A stretch of DNA of 64,000 nucleotides from Marinilactibacillus piezotolerans (GCF_900169305.1 NZ_FWDP01000004.1:434001-498000), one strand, 5' to 3'; shown: positions 18,136 to 27,033, numbered from the stretch's first letter. Numbers and translations are program-made. The notes: a model not told the origin generated them from the letters alone.

Positions 18136-18441
18136 TTATTTTAGTCGATAAAGTTCTACAATTTCTATAGCTAAGTCACGAACGGTCATGGCAGTCATCA
18201 AATGATCCTGAGAATGCACTAATATAATATTCAGTGACTGTCCTTCCCCTCGTGCTTCGTTTTGCAGCAGCTTAGTCTGATGCTGATGAGCTTTACCAAG
18301 TTCTTCATTGGCTTCTCTTAGTTTGTCGTCAGCTGCTTCAAACTTGCCTTCTTTAGCCTCGTAGATGGCCTCCATGGCACTAGATTTCCCATTTCCGGCA
18401 AATAAAATGATTTGAAAAGCCACTTCTGTTAATGCATTCAT
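18136..18441 (-). CDS. PTS lactose/cellobiose-family EIIA component
   Basis: 101 residues, all-helical EIIA of the lactose/cellobiose family. The phosphorylated histidine is in NIILVHSQDHLMTAM (about residue 76). Early segments AGNGKSSAMEAIYEAKEGKF and ADDKLREANEELGKAHQ are characteristic of CelC/LicA. It accepts phosphate from HPr and passes it to the EIIB at 19844-20188. Confidence 0.93.
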   Translation of the reverse strand: MNALTEVAFQIILFAGNGKSSAMEAIYEAKEGKFEAADDKLREANEELGKAHQHQTKLLQNEARGEGQSLNIILVHSQDHLMTAMTVRDLAIEIVELYRLK

Positions 18442-18518
18442 CTTGAACCTCCATAAAACAAAAGGAAAGCGAACGGTATTACCCGCTCGATTTCCTTTAT
18501 CCAGTTTTTAATCTTTAT

Positions 18519-19847
18519 TTAAGCTGTAGTAGTAGATGTTGAAGTAGCAGCTGAATTTTTATCATTTGTATCGACTGAAACTTCTTCTCTATAATACTGG
18601 TTATCCAATACTTTCAAGAATGGCAGCCAGATGACAAAGACGATGGCAATATTGATCAGCTGCATTACAGCTCCCATAATATTGTTTCCTGTTGCCAAAT
18701 ATCCACTAAGCAGAGCAGGTGTTGTCCAAGGAACAATTACACCGGCTGGCTTAGGAACGAAGCCTGATGACATCGCAAAGTACGTTACAATCGCTACGAC
18801 GACAGGAGCAACAAGCCAAGGGATCAGAATTAGAGGGTTCATAATAACTGGAAGTCCGAAAATCACTGGCTCATTTACATTAAAGATTCCAGCAGGTCCG
18901 CCTAATTTACCTAATTCTTTTAATTGTCGACTCTTTGTTACAACAAAGATGGCGATGATGACGGCTAGTGTCATACCAGATCCGCCGATACCAACGATAA
19001 ATGTATCAATGAATTGTTTTGTAACAACATTAGGCAACTCTTCTCCGGCTTGGAAAGCTGCTAGATTTTGATCATTTAATGAATACCAGATTGGATCAAA
19101 GACAGAGTTAATGATAATTTGACCGTGCAGTCCAAAGAACCAGAAAACTTGAATTAATAAAACTGCAATCAAGGTAGCTGGCAATCCGCTTCCTAAGGCT
19201 GTCAATGGTTCTTGAATCAATGTGTAGATAAAGTTTTGGACTGTCTCATAAGCTGTTAAACTGAATAAGACACGAATCACTAAGAATATTGTCAAAGTAA
19301 AAGTGATTGGAATTAAGGCACTGAATGAACGAGAGACAGCAGATGGAACACCTTCCGGCATTTTGATCGTTAAGTTTCTTCTTACAAAGAAATGATACAA
19401 TTCAGCCGCTATAAAAGCTGTAAAAATCCCTAAGAACATACCTTCTGCTCCGAGAACATTTGTAGGGATAACCCCTGTCGTTTCTTCCAGCACTTGAGGC
19501 GTCAAAATCAGGAAGGATGCTAAGGCTACTACACCACCGTAAATAGCTTCTCCTCCACGCTGTTCTACCATTTTATAACCAATACCTATAATAACAAATA
19601 ATCCCATAATACTTAATGTAGCAGCAGAAGCAGGATCTAAGGCTGCTTTATAGGCAGTATACGCTTCTTCGCTTAATACTTGATCTAAAAAAGGAAAATT
19701 AGCAATAACAACAAAAATTGATCCAAAGATAATTAAAGGTAACGCTACCATAAAACCGTTTCTTAAAGCAGTTAAATAACGGTTATTATTCAATTTATCT
19801 GCTATCGGAAGTAAAACTTCTTCCAACACATTCATAATTTTATTCAT
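18519..19847 (-). CDS. PTS cellobiose-family EIIC permease
   Basis: 442 residues with about ten hydrophobic segments; EIIC transports and presents the sugar for phosphorylation. Family signatures are RNGFMVALPLIIFGSIFVV near the N-terminus, FFGLHGQIIINSVFDPIWYS mid-protein and the GGPAGIFNVNEPVIFGLPVI loop with the conserved Asn-Glu-Pro. The C-terminus ends in a Thr/Ser-rich cytoplasmic tail. Its start overlaps the EIIB stop by four bases, and 77 bases separate it from EIIA. Confidence 0.93.
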   Translation of the reverse strand: MNKIMNVLEEVLLPIADKLNNNRYLTALRNGFMVALPLIIFGSIFVVIANFPFLDQVLSEEAYTAYKAALDPASAATLSIMGLFVIIGIGYKMVEQRGGEAIYGGVVALASFLILTPQVLEETTGVIPTNVLGAEGMFLGIFTAFIAAELYHFFVRRNLTIKMPEGVPSAVSRSFSALIPITFTLTIFLVIRVLFSLTAYETVQNFIYTLIQEPLTALGSGLPATLIAVLLIQVFWFFGLHGQIIINSVFDPIWYSLNDQNLAAFQAGEELPNVVTKQFIDTFIVGIGGSGMTLAVIIAIFVVTKSRQLKELGKLGGPAGIFNVNEPVIFGLPVIMNPLILIPWLVAPVVVAIVTYFAMSSGFVPKPAGVIVPWTTPALLSGYLATGNNIMGAVMQLINIAIVFVIWLPFLKVLDNQYYREEVSVDTNDKNSAATSTSTTTA

Positions 19848-20188
19848 TTTTCTCCTCCTTGTTCTTGTAAAGCTCGTTGCTGTTCGTTTATTAATGTTAG
19901 AGCTTTTTCCAGCACAGAAGTGCCATCTACTCGTCCATAATCTACAGCATCTATAACATCGACAGGTACACCAAGCTGATCCCCTTTAACAGTAAATTTC
20001 TTTTTCATAAACCGCATTTGAGGGCCAACTAACAGTACGTCAGCGTGAGCCATTTGCTGTTCTGCCTTGTCCTGGGCTACAGCCCAAACTTCTACTTCCT
20101 CACCTCTTTTCTCCGCCTCTTCCTTCATCTTTGTGACCAGCAAACTTGTCGACATCCCTGATGAACAAGCCAGCAGAATTCTTTTCAA
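19844..20188 (-). CDS. PTS cellobiose-family EIIB component
   Basis: 114 residues. The phosphorylated Cys8 lies in ILLACSSGMSTSLLV, the defining P-loop of lactose/cellobiose EIIB proteins; DVLLVGPQMRFMKKKF is also typical. The start codon is TTG, with GGAG 9 bases upstream; no closer ATG exists in frame. It is the first gene of the EIIB-EIIC-EIIA-GH1-PRD regulator operon and lies behind a cre-like site. Confidence 0.92.
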   Translation of the reverse strand: MKRILLACSSGMSTSLLVTKMKEEAEKRGEEVEVWAVAQDKAEQQMAHADVLLVGPQMRFMKKKFTVKGDQLGVPVDVIDAVDYGRVDGTSVLEKALTLINEQQRALQEQGGEK

Positions 20189-20236
20189 TATAAAACGCTC
20201 CTTTCTTTTGCAATTTGGTATGACTTTACTTTAATA

Positions 20237-20250
20237 AAGAAACGCTTTCA
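20237..20250 (-). promoter_or_regulatory. Catabolite-responsive element (cre) upstream of PTS operon
   Basis: Minus strand TGAAAGCGTTTCTT matches the cre consensus TGWAARCGYTWNCW at 13 of 14 positions, about 50 bases ahead of the EIIB start; expected to bind CcpA-HPr(Ser-P) and repress on glucose. Confidence 0.65.
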
Positions 20251-20301
20251 TTTCCATATGGTCTTTTTCCACTGTTTGGCGGAAATGGCTTGTTATCCAA
20301 A

Positions 20302-20338
20302 AAATCGGTCAGCCAACTAAATGCTGGCTGACCGATTT
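20302..20338. terminator. Terminator after the DUF697 GTPase
   Basis: 14-bp perfect stem (20302-20315 / 20325-20338, core TCGGTCAGCCA) followed on the minus strand by TTTTTTGG. Confidence 0.85.
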
Positions 20339-20360
20339 GCAAGTTCCCGTATTTGCATGA

Positions 20361-21638
20361 TTACTTTTTCTCTTTGTATATACGAACCGTTTTTTTGAGT
20401 AATGGAACGACTTTTTTGTAAAATGGGATATTCGGTTCTTTTTGCTGCTTTTCTTGATTGTATTCGGTTAATGCCTCATTTAAATCTGAGTCTTCTTCAA
20501 ACTCTAAGTCTTTTTCCTTTAGTTCTTTTCGATTTAGTTTCAGATTTTTCTTGAACTGTTTTTTCATTAGATTTTCAATCAATGATAGGTCGATCGATTC
20601 GCCGGCTTTATCTTTTGCAGAAATTACACTTAATACTTCTATATAACTCAGTGCAAGTGCGCTGGTTACGATAGATGCCGTAGTTCCGCTGATTAGACCG
20701 CCGACAACTGTTCCGGCACCCGGTATGAACTTGAATGCATTTGCGACGATGGTTTTGCCCAGGTAAGTGGCAGAACCTGTTCCCCCTACTGCAGCAACGA
20801 TGGTTACAATTGTTGACTTATCAAGTGAAATACCGAAAATAGCTGTTATGTGCGCCAGCAGAGTGATCTGCATTGGAACTAGAACAGAAGCATCAGAAAA
20901 GGGAATCGGAATAAAGCCGACACCGAAACTAGAAGCAACATAACGAGTGGCCCAGCGTCTAGCTTCTTTAGCTTTTCTTTCTATATCCGCTTGCTGGGCG
21001 TTCGTAAAAGCTCGCTTAATGTCCTTTGGGATTAAATCAAGCGTCTTCCCTACAAGTTCCTTTAACCCAAAAGCGGGTAAAGTAAAATCTTCAGATATCT
21101 CGTAAGGTTCTGCCAGAACAGTCTGGATAGCAGCAACTGGCAGATTCATATTGTCCAGATACTGTCTGAATTCTTCGGCAGGTTTGCCGATTGCTTGCGT
21201 CAGTACCAGAATAACTGGAATTTTGCTTGCTACATCACTGATCAGATCCAGTTCTATATCTTCTATTCTTGAAGAACTAGCTTGGATACAATAATAAGCA
21301 ACATGTATAGCTTCACTAGTGTTTTTATTCTGATCAATTAATTCAAAAATTTCTTTTTTTACTTGTTTTTGTATAGATTGTTCCAGCTCCAGCCCGCGAG
21401 TATCGTATAAGCTGACAGGTATGCCAGGCTTGGTTATCTTTCTCAGGTGTTTGGTAACAGGTTTACCAATTCCTGTATCTGCAAGCTTCTCTCGAAAAAT
21501 ATGATTGATCAGGGTGCTTTTTCCAACACCCGTCTTTCCTGCAACCAGTACATTGACCGGTTCCATGTTTTCAACTTCTTGTTCTGTTTTATCTAATATT
21601 TCTTGGATAACATTGATTTTATTTTTTGAGTATTTCAT
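20361..21638 (-). CDS. GTPase with DUF697 (YcjF-like) C-terminal membrane domain
   Basis: 425 residues. An Era/TrmE-like GTPase domain opens with G1 GKTGVGKSTL (about 35-44) and G3 DTRG (about 86-89); the G4 position reads LTQA rather than NKxD, so guanine selectivity is uncertain. The middle (about 215-350) has Gly-rich hydrophobic helices (FGVGFIPIPFSDASVLVPMQ, GAGTVVGGLISGTTASIVTS) typical of DUF697, which insert in or associate with the membrane. The C-terminus is highly charged. The start at 21638 has AGGAGG 6 bases upstream; the 7-codon TTG extension contains that Shine-Dalgarno and is rejected. It is a single-gene unit; cellular role is unknown. Confidence 0.8.
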   Translation of the reverse strand: MKYSKNKINVIQEILDKTEQEVENMEPVNVLVAGKTGVGKSTLINHIFREKLADTGIGKPVTKHLRKITKPGIPVSLYDTRGLELEQSIQKQVKKEIFELIDQNKNTSEAIHVAYYCIQASSSRIEDIELDLISDVASKIPVILVLTQAIGKPAEEFRQYLDNMNLPVAAIQTVLAEPYEISEDFTLPAFGLKELVGKTLDLIPKDIKRAFTNAQQADIERKAKEARRWATRYVASSFGVGFIPIPFSDASVLVPMQITLLAHITAIFGISLDKSTIVTIVAAVGGTGSATYLGKTIVANAFKFIPGAGTVVGGLISGTTASIVTSALALSYIEVLSVISAKDKAGESIDLSLIENLMKKQFKKNLKLNRKELKEKDLEFEEDSDLNEALTEYNQEKQQKEPNIPFYKKVVPLLKKTVRIYKEKK

Positions 21639-21735
21639 ATAGAACCTCCTAATGCTCAATTCATTACCATAAGTTTAACATGAAATAATTAAAAAAACGA
21701 AAGAGGAACATTCTTGTCATAGTAGTAAAAGAAAT

Positions 21736-21770
21736 CTCCCTCTTATCTTTTTTGAGCAGATAAGAGGGAG
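21736..21770. terminator. Terminator after the YrrS-like gene
   Basis: 13-bp perfect stem (CTCCCTCTTATCT / AGATAAGAGGGAG) followed on the minus strand by ATTTCTTTT. Confidence 0.8.
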
Positions 21771-21778
21771 CGTACTGT

Positions 21779-22588
21779 TTATTGATACTCATCAGGTACT
21801 TGGCTTAATTCTTCTACTAAGGTCGGTTTCCATCCTGCTCCTTCAATGAACTGGAGAGAAACACGATAAACTTGAGATTGATTACTGTCAGATACGGTAG
21901 CAGTAACCTCGTCAGAACCACTTCCGCCGATCCACCATTCAATCATATTACCAGCTTGTAAACCGGTAACAGAGCGGACGGCTTGGTTGATTTCTGTACG
22001 GTCTTGAGATCCATCACTGAAATCTGTCGTATGTTCGCCTGACTGCTCTGTACCAACTGCTGGCCAGTCTGCAGTATAGGCATCTTCTACAAGCGGATCT
22101 TCTGATTCAACAGATTCAGTATTTTCTGTATTCGCTTCTTCCGTTTCATTGGATTGAGTATTTTCAGCTTCGTTGCTGCTTTGTTCTGATGAATCTGTTG
22201 TTTCTTCTTCATCAGCATTTTCGTCCGTTTCTGAACTTTCATTATCTGTGGCTGACTCATTATTAGAATCAGATGCATCCTCTGTTTCCTGATCTTCCTG
22301 ATTTGTTAATTCAGAGTTTTCGGATTCTGTTTGCGTATTATTTTCTTCAGTATTTTCCGAGTCATTTTCTTCATTCTCTTCATCCGTATTCGTTGGAAGT
22401 TCAGTTGTTGGCGTTATGTCTTCAGAAATCTGATCTGTTCCGCTATCTCTTATAAAAAAGATATAAGTAAGCAAACCAACCAATATTAAAATCAAAATGG
22501 TTATAATGATATAATAGATTTTTTCAAAACGATTTCGTTTGGTTTCTTTTTTCTGTGTTCGCGATTGTTTAGGTCTATTATTCTTCAT
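21779..22588 (-). CDS. YrrS-like (DUF1510) single-pass membrane protein
   Basis: 269 residues. A basic cytoplasmic N-terminus (about 1-25) is followed by one transmembrane helix (about 26-47), then an unusually long acidic, low-complexity linker rich in Glu, Asp, Ser, Thr and Asn (about 55-165), and a C-terminal DUF1510 domain (about 170-269) starting DWPAVGTEQSGEHTTDFSDG. YrrS relatives are linked to septation and sporulation genes in Bacillus but their activity is unknown. The linker makes this protein longer than usual family members (inference). It is monocistronic. Confidence 0.78.
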   Translation of the reverse strand: MKNNRPKQSRTQKKETKRNRFEKIYYIIITILILILVGLLTYIFFIRDSGTDQISEDITPTTELPTNTDEENEENDSENTEENNTQTESENSELTNQEDQETEDASDSNNESATDNESSETDENADEEETTDSSEQSSNEAENTQSNETEEANTENTESVESEDPLVEDAYTADWPAVGTEQSGEHTTDFSDGSQDRTEINQAVRSVTGLQAGNMIEWWIGGSGSDEVTATVSDSNQSQVYRVSLQFIEGAGWKPTLVEELSQVPDEYQ

Positions 22589-22698
22589 TTTCTTTCCTCC
22601 TGTGTTCCAGTTATTAATACTAGCTCTTTATTATTTTAGTAGTTTACCACAGGAAATGTTCTTTTATAAGTAATTCACCTAACAACTTGGCAACAATT

Positions 22699-22741
22699 AA
22701 AAGACATAAACAGACGCTGAATTAGTCTGTTTATGTCTTTT
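22699..22741. terminator. Terminator after the alcohol dehydrogenase
   Basis: 16-bp perfect stem (22699-22714 / 22726-22741, AAAAGACATAAACAGA) with T-rich flank on the minus strand. Confidence 0.9.
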
Positions 22742-22751
22742 ATACAATCAA

Positions 22752-23894
22752 TCATTCTGGTTTAAGCACAACTTTGATGTTGTTATCTTCTTTTTTATCG
22801 AAAATCTCGTATCCTTTTGCAGCTTCTTCTAAAGACATTGTGTGAGTGATGATGTCGCTTGGATCGAATTCATTGTTGCGAATCATTTCATACAACTTAG
22901 GCATCAGATGCGGAACTGGAGTCTGACCTGTTTTCAGGGTAACATTTCGAGCGAAAATATGATTAATCGGGAAGGTAGTAGCCGGCGTCAAGTAAACACC
23001 TGTCAGCATGATTGTCCCGAATTTTTTCACTGAGGCACTAGCCATTTCAATCGGTCTAGTTGTCCCTTTCTGCGGAGAAATAAAATTAGTTACTTTTTCA
23101 ATTTTGCGTTCTTTTCCGTCCATTCCCACACAGTCGATGACAACATCTGCTCCGCCATGTGTCATATCCAGTAAAGCCATGCTAGGAATATCTACCTCTT
23201 CAAAATTCAAAGTCTCAATTCCGATTTTCTTAGCTGAATACTCTAATCTATGCTTAACTTTGTCGACAGCAATCACTCTTTTAGCACCCTTCATTTTAGC
23301 AAAGCGCTGAGCGAATAATCCCACTGGTCCAGAACCTAAAACGATGACAGTGTCTCCCGGTTTTACACCAGCATGTTCAACACTCCACCAAGCTGTTGGA
23401 ACAATATCAGATAAGAATAAAACTTTCTCGTCAGGCACTTCATTGTCCGGTACTTTGAAAACAGAGTGGTCAGCGTGAGCCACTCGCATAAATTCTGCCT
23501 GTCCACCCGGATAGTCTCCATTTAATTTTCCAAATCCAAATAATCCTCCATAGTCAACTTCCGGATTCTTATTTGATTCGTCACATTGACTTTCCATATC
23601 ATTTTGACAGAATTCACAATGCCCGCAGCTTACGTTAAAGGAAACAACCACTCTGTCTCCTTTTTTAAGATGTTTTACACCAGGCCCCACTTCTTCAACA
23701 ATGCCCATTGGTTCATGTCCTACCACGTAATCATCGTTCAACACTAAGTTGCCGTTATGGTATAAATGGAGATCTGATCCGCAGATCGCAGTTGAAGTCA
23801 CACGAATGATTGCATCTGTCGGTTCTTCAATAATAGGATCGGGTACAGTTGTTACTTGCATTTTTTCTTTTCCTTGAAAAGTTACAGCACGCAT
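22752..23894 (-). CDS. Zinc-dependent alcohol dehydrogenase (formaldehyde dehydrogenase-like)
   Basis: 380 residues of the medium-chain dehydrogenase superfamily. The catalytic zinc site is seen as ICGSDLHLYH (about 38) and GHEPMGIVEEVG (about 60-71); the structural-zinc cysteines are in CGHCEFCQNDMESQC (about 90-104). A Rossmann fold GSGPVGLFAQRFAKMKGAKRVIAVD (about 185-209) binds NAD(P). The insertion around 270-290 and overall length are typical of the glutathione-independent formaldehyde or threonine dehydrogenase-like group. Single gene, own terminator. Substrate is unknown; a general aldehyde/alcohol stress role is likely. Confidence 0.85.
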   Translation of the reverse strand: MRAVTFQGKEKMQVTTVPDPIIEEPTDAIIRVTSTAICGSDLHLYHNGNLVLNDDYVVGHEPMGIVEEVGPGVKHLKKGDRVVVSFNVSCGHCEFCQNDMESQCDESNKNPEVDYGGLFGFGKLNGDYPGGQAEFMRVAHADHSVFKVPDNEVPDEKVLFLSDIVPTAWWSVEHAGVKPGDTVIVLGSGPVGLFAQRFAKMKGAKRVIAVDKVKHRLEYSAKKIGIETLNFEEVDIPSMALLDMTHGGADVVIDCVGMDGKERKIEKVTNFISPQKGTTRPIEMASASVKKFGTIMLTGVYLTPATTFPINHIFARNVTLKTGQTPVPHLMPKLYEMIRNNEFDPSDIITHTMSLEEAAKGYEIFDKKEDNNIKVVLKPE

Positions 23895-24025
23895 ATAAAA
23901 TCTCCTCCTAAAAATTAAGTACAGATATAATTTATCATTGTTAGAACTATATTAAAAAGAAAACGATTGTAAAAATCAGCACTAAAGTAAAAAGCATCTT
24001 GCAATGATAGGCAAGATGCTTTTGA

Positions 24026-24622
24026 TTACTTTCTTAGTTTTTTTAATGGGACGGCTATTAACGGTGATACAATCGCTGCTAAAACAGCTTCTGCAATACC
24101 GCTCGTTCCGACAATGACCAGCAGAACATTTGCTAGATTACTTACATCTACATTTATTGCTTGAGCATACTGTTCCCCATAAAAGAGATAAATAAATAAT
24201 AACACAAAAATCGTATTGGTTAGAGCACCGACCACAGCAGAGATAGCGATAGAGGTTTTTTCTCTTTCTGGAAACAACCGCTTGAGCATTTGATAAACCA
24301 GCCCTGTAAAGAAACCGATCAGAATTCTAGGTAAAAGAGCAATGACGGGATTAGTCCACAGCCACCAGTCAAGCGGCGTAGCAGGCACAGTATACGCTCG
24401 CACCATACGAGTTATCCCCCAGATTCCTCCGACAATCATACCATCTTTAGTTCCTAAAACAATGGCGGCAATGATAACGGTAATATGAATAATGGTAGGA
24501 TTAAGCGGCGGTATAGGGATATTCCCCAAAAAAGGAACAAAGTTCTGAATCAGAATAATAGCTGTCAGAATTCCCAGTATGGCTAAACGATAAGGATTAG
24601 ATTTTTTTCTATGTGCAGGCAT
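24026..24622 (-). CDS. ECF transporter S component, substrate unknown
   Basis: 198 residues from the ATG at 24622, with about six hydrophobic segments. The stretch GNIPIPPLNPTIIHITVIIAAIVLG followed by KDGMIVGGIWGITRM matches vitamin-binding S components (PF12822-like) that share an EcfA/EcfA'/EcfT energising module encoded elsewhere. The frame extends 49 codons into the upstream marR gene, but that extension is polar and atypical; GAGAGAG before 24622 supports the shorter start. It follows the MarR regulator by 71 bases and is probably cotranscribed or controlled by it. The ligand is not readable from sequence; no riboswitch was recognised in the gap. Confidence 0.82.
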   Translation of the reverse strand: MPAHRKKSNPYRLAILGILTAIILIQNFVPFLGNIPIPPLNPTIIHITVIIAAIVLGTKDGMIVGGIWGITRMVRAYTVPATPLDWWLWTNPVIALLPRILIGFFTGLVYQMLKRLFPEREKTSIAISAVVGALTNTIFVLLFIYLFYGEQYAQAINVDVSNLANVLLVIVGTSGIAEAVLAAIVSPLIAVPLKKLRK

Positions 24623-24693
24623 AGGCTCTCTCTTTTCTTTGGTCAAATTAAAATCGCAGGCTTTATTTGGCTTCTTTTTTGTATCATGACAGG

Positions 24694-25125
24694 TTACAGC
24701 CCGTTGGTCAAGCTTCTGTTTAATCTGCCTATCAGAACCGATAGCATCTGCTTTTCTTCTTCTGTCCATCCGGATAACACGGATGAAAAAGACTGACTGA
24801 TTGCAGCATTATATTCTTTGAACTGATTTTTTGCTTCAGGAACTAAAGTAAAATAGACATAACGCTTGTCTTCTCCTGATGTCTTTGTGACCAGTCCGTT
24901 TTTAACGAGCGTATTCATTTGTCTGCTGACGGTAGATTTATCCAGCTGGCTTTTTTCGGTGATGCTTTTTAAAGTAGCTTGTTCTTCTCCGAGAATTTCA
25001 ATTAAATTCAAAGCAGAAGTAGACAGCTGGTAGGTTTTCAACAACTGCTGCGTCATTTTCTTATAAAGGACTTGTAATTCAGAAAGTTTAAAAAGAATAT
25101 CGTCAGTATCTACTTTTTGCACCAT
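24694..25125 (-). CDS. MarR family transcriptional regulator
   Basis: 143 residues; winged helix-turn-helix with recognition region LKSITEKSQLDKSTVSRQMN (about 52-71) and wing LVTKTSGEDKRYVYFTLV (about 77-94), between N- and C-terminal dimerisation helices. Such regulators normally bind palindromic sites in their own promoter and respond to small ligands. It leads the ECF S-component unit and sits behind a tandem-repeat promoter, pointing to autoregulation and control of vitamin or metabolite uptake (inference). Confidence 0.88.
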   Translation of the reverse strand: MVQKVDTDDILFKLSELQVLYKKMTQQLLKTYQLSTSALNLIEILGEEQATLKSITEKSQLDKSTVSRQMNTLVKNGLVTKTSGEDKRYVYFTLVPEAKNQFKEYNAAISQSFSSVLSGWTEEEKQMLSVLIGRLNRSLTNGL

Positions 25126-25146
25126 ATGATCGCTCTCTTCCTATTC

Positions 25147-25187
25147 ATTTAGTGATTAGTATAGTAATTTAGTGAGTTAGTACAGTA
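25147..25187 (-). promoter_or_regulatory. Tandem 20/21-bp repeat over the marR promoter
   Basis: Two adjacent direct repeats, 25147-25166 and 25167-25187, read on the plus strand as ATTTAGTGATTAGTATAGTA and a near-copy with one inserted base and one substitution. A minus-strand TATACT -10 candidate (25158-25163) falls inside. They look like two regulator binding units. Confidence 0.5.
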
Positions 25188-25289
25188 ATGGTAAAATTAT
25201 GTATTTGCATGAGACAACTATACCATTAAATGAATGACAGAGCAAAGTATTCTTCCTAGTACAAAATGGTTTTTAAGCGCTAAACGTGC

Positions 25290-25295
25290 TATACT
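25290..25295 (+). promoter_or_regulatory. -10 element of rqcH
   Basis: TATACT, 36 bases ahead of the ATG; no clear -35 was found. Confidence 0.4.
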
Positions 25296-25330
25296 GAACT
25301 GAATTGTCAAATGAAAGGAGAAATCAAGTT

Positions 25331-27031
25331 ATGTCATTTGATGGACTTTTTACGCATGCAATGGTCAGTGAACTGAAAGAAACCGTTCTGCATGGAAGAG
25401 TATCTAAAATACAACAACCTTATGAGAATGAGGTTATCTTTAAAATACGTTCTAATAGAAAAAATGTACAGCTGCTGCTGTCTGCTCACCCGCAGTATGC
25501 CAGAATGCAGCTGACGGATATTCCTTTTGAAAACCCAACCTCTCCGCCGCAATTTTGTATGGTGATGAGAAAATATCTGGATGGGGCGATTTTAGAAGAT
25601 ATTCAGCAAGTTGATAATGATCGTGTAGTCGAATTCACCTTCAGTAGTCGAAATGAACTGGGCGATATACAAAATCTGGTTTTGATTATTGAAATCATGG
25701 GTCGCCACAGCAATATTCTGCTCGTTAACAAGCAAGAAAATAAAATTCTTGAAACCATTCGTCATATCTCGCCGAGTCAGAATACGTATCGCTCCCTTTA
25801 TCCAGGTGCTGAGTATAAAGCTGCACCAAAACAGGAGAAAGCTGATCCATTTGAGTACAATAAACCGCTCACTCTATTAGCTGAGTTATCCTTTAAGGAA
25901 AAAGTCAGCTGGATTCAGCAGTCTTTTCAAGGATTTGGAAAAGACTCGGCAGAAGAGTTGGCTTTTCAAATCGATTCGCACCCAGAAGATGCGCCGTCAA
26001 ACATCTTTCAGAAATTTATGTCTTCTTTTAAAAACAATACACTCTCTCCTACTCTGACGATCTCAGGTCGCAAAGAGTTCTTTACTCCTTTGAACTATAC
26101 ATCGATAAAAGGAGAAAAACAGTTTTTTGATTCATTAAGTTCCTGTGCTGATCGATACTTTGGCAACAAAGCGGAAAGAGACCGTGTTCAGCAGCAAGCC
26201 AATGATTTGTTTGGGCTTGTAAAAACAGAGACTGAGCGAAATGAGAAAAAACTGGTAAAATTGGAAAAAGAATTCCAGCAAACGCAAAAAGCAGATCGTT
26301 ATCGTATTAAAGGAGAAGTTTTGACAGCCTATCTGCATGAAGTCCGTTCAGGTATGGATAAAATTGTCTTGGATAATTTCTATGAGGAAAATAAAAAAAT
26401 CGAGATTGCTCTTAACCCAAGAAAATCTCCTTCAGAAAATGCTCAAGCATACTTCTCAAGATATCAAAAATTGAAAAATGCCATTATTCATTTAAACAAA
26501 CAGATGAAACAGACGAAAGAAGAAATTCATTATCTGGAGTCTGTTCTGACACAACTGGAAGTTGCCTCTCCTAGAGATATTGAAGAAATCAGAGATGAGC
26601 TTCAAAACGGCGGCTATATTCGAAAAAAACGGAAACAACATAAAGGAAAAAAACGACCAGCATCCAAACCAGATCAATATGTTTCAAGTGATGGTACTTT
26701 GATTCTTGTTGGTAAAAACAATACACAAAATGACGAGCTGACAATGAAAACAGCTAACAAGTCAGACTGGTGGCTGCACACAAAAGATATTCCCGGTTCA
26801 CATGTGATTATCAGAAGCGATGATCCTTCTGAGAAAACGTTAGAAGAAGCTGCTATGATTGCCGCTTATTTTAGTAAGTACAGACAGTCTGCTCAAGTGC
26901 CTGTTGATGCCGTACAAGTTAAACATATCAAGAAACCGAATGGCGCAAAGCCAGGATTCGTGATCTATGAAGGACAAACGACTTACTATGTTACGCCTAC
27001 TCAAGATCTCGTACAAAAATTGAGAAAATAA
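25331..27031 (+). CDS. rqcH: Rqc2 homologue RqcH (NFACT protein, FbpA-like)
   Basis: 566 residues. RqcH binds stalled 50S-peptidyl-tRNA and adds C-terminal alanine tails that mark the peptide for proteolysis; relatives were first described as fibronectin-binding proteins. NFACT-N domain begins MSFDGLFTHAMVSEL, with IEIMGRHSNILLV (about 124-136); a coiled-coil middle spans about 285-430; NFACT-R is at the C-terminus with NDELTMKTANKSDWWLHTKDIPGSHVII (about 475-505). The start at 25331 has AAAGGAG 9 bases upstream; the 9-codon extension includes it and is rejected. Confidence 0.93.
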   Translation: MSFDGLFTHAMVSELKETVLHGRVSKIQQPYENEVIFKIRSNRKNVQLLLSAHPQYARMQLTDIPFENPTSPPQFCMVMRKYLDGAILEDIQQVDNDRVVEFTFSSRNELGDIQNLVLIIEIMGRHSNILLVNKQENKILETIRHISPSQNTYRSLYPGAEYKAAPKQEKADPFEYNKPLTLLAELSFKEKVSWIQQSFQGFGKDSAEELAFQIDSHPEDAPSNIFQKFMSSFKNNTLSPTLTISGRKEFFTPLNYTSIKGEKQFFDSLSSCADRYFGNKAERDRVQQQANDLFGLVKTETERNEKKLVKLEKEFQQTQKADRYRIKGEVLTAYLHEVRSGMDKIVLDNFYEENKKIEIALNPRKSPSENAQAYFSRYQKLKNAIIHLNKQMKQTKEEIHYLESVLTQLEVASPRDIEEIRDELQNGGYIRKKRKQHKGKKRPASKPDQYVSSDGTLILVGKNNTQNDELTMKTANKSDWWLHTKDIPGSHVIIRSDDPSEKTLEEAAMIAAYFSKYRQSAQVPVDAVQVKHIKKPNGAKPGFVIYEGQTTYYVTPTQDLVQKLRK

Positions 27032-27033
27032 CA

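Noticed and set aside
18631-19071. 146-codon plus-strand ORF inside the EIIC gene
   Set aside because: Shadow frame of a membrane protein gene; no independent promoter or Shine-Dalgarno.
22081-22440. Acidic Glu/Ser/Asn-rich tract as a possible tandem repeat or frameshift remnant
   Set aside because: The frame is continuous and there is no regular repeat unit; it reads as a low-complexity linker.
24623-24693. Looked for a vitamin riboswitch ahead of the ECF S component
   Set aside because: The 71-base gap is too short and shows no THF, TPP, cobalamin or preQ1 motif I recognise.
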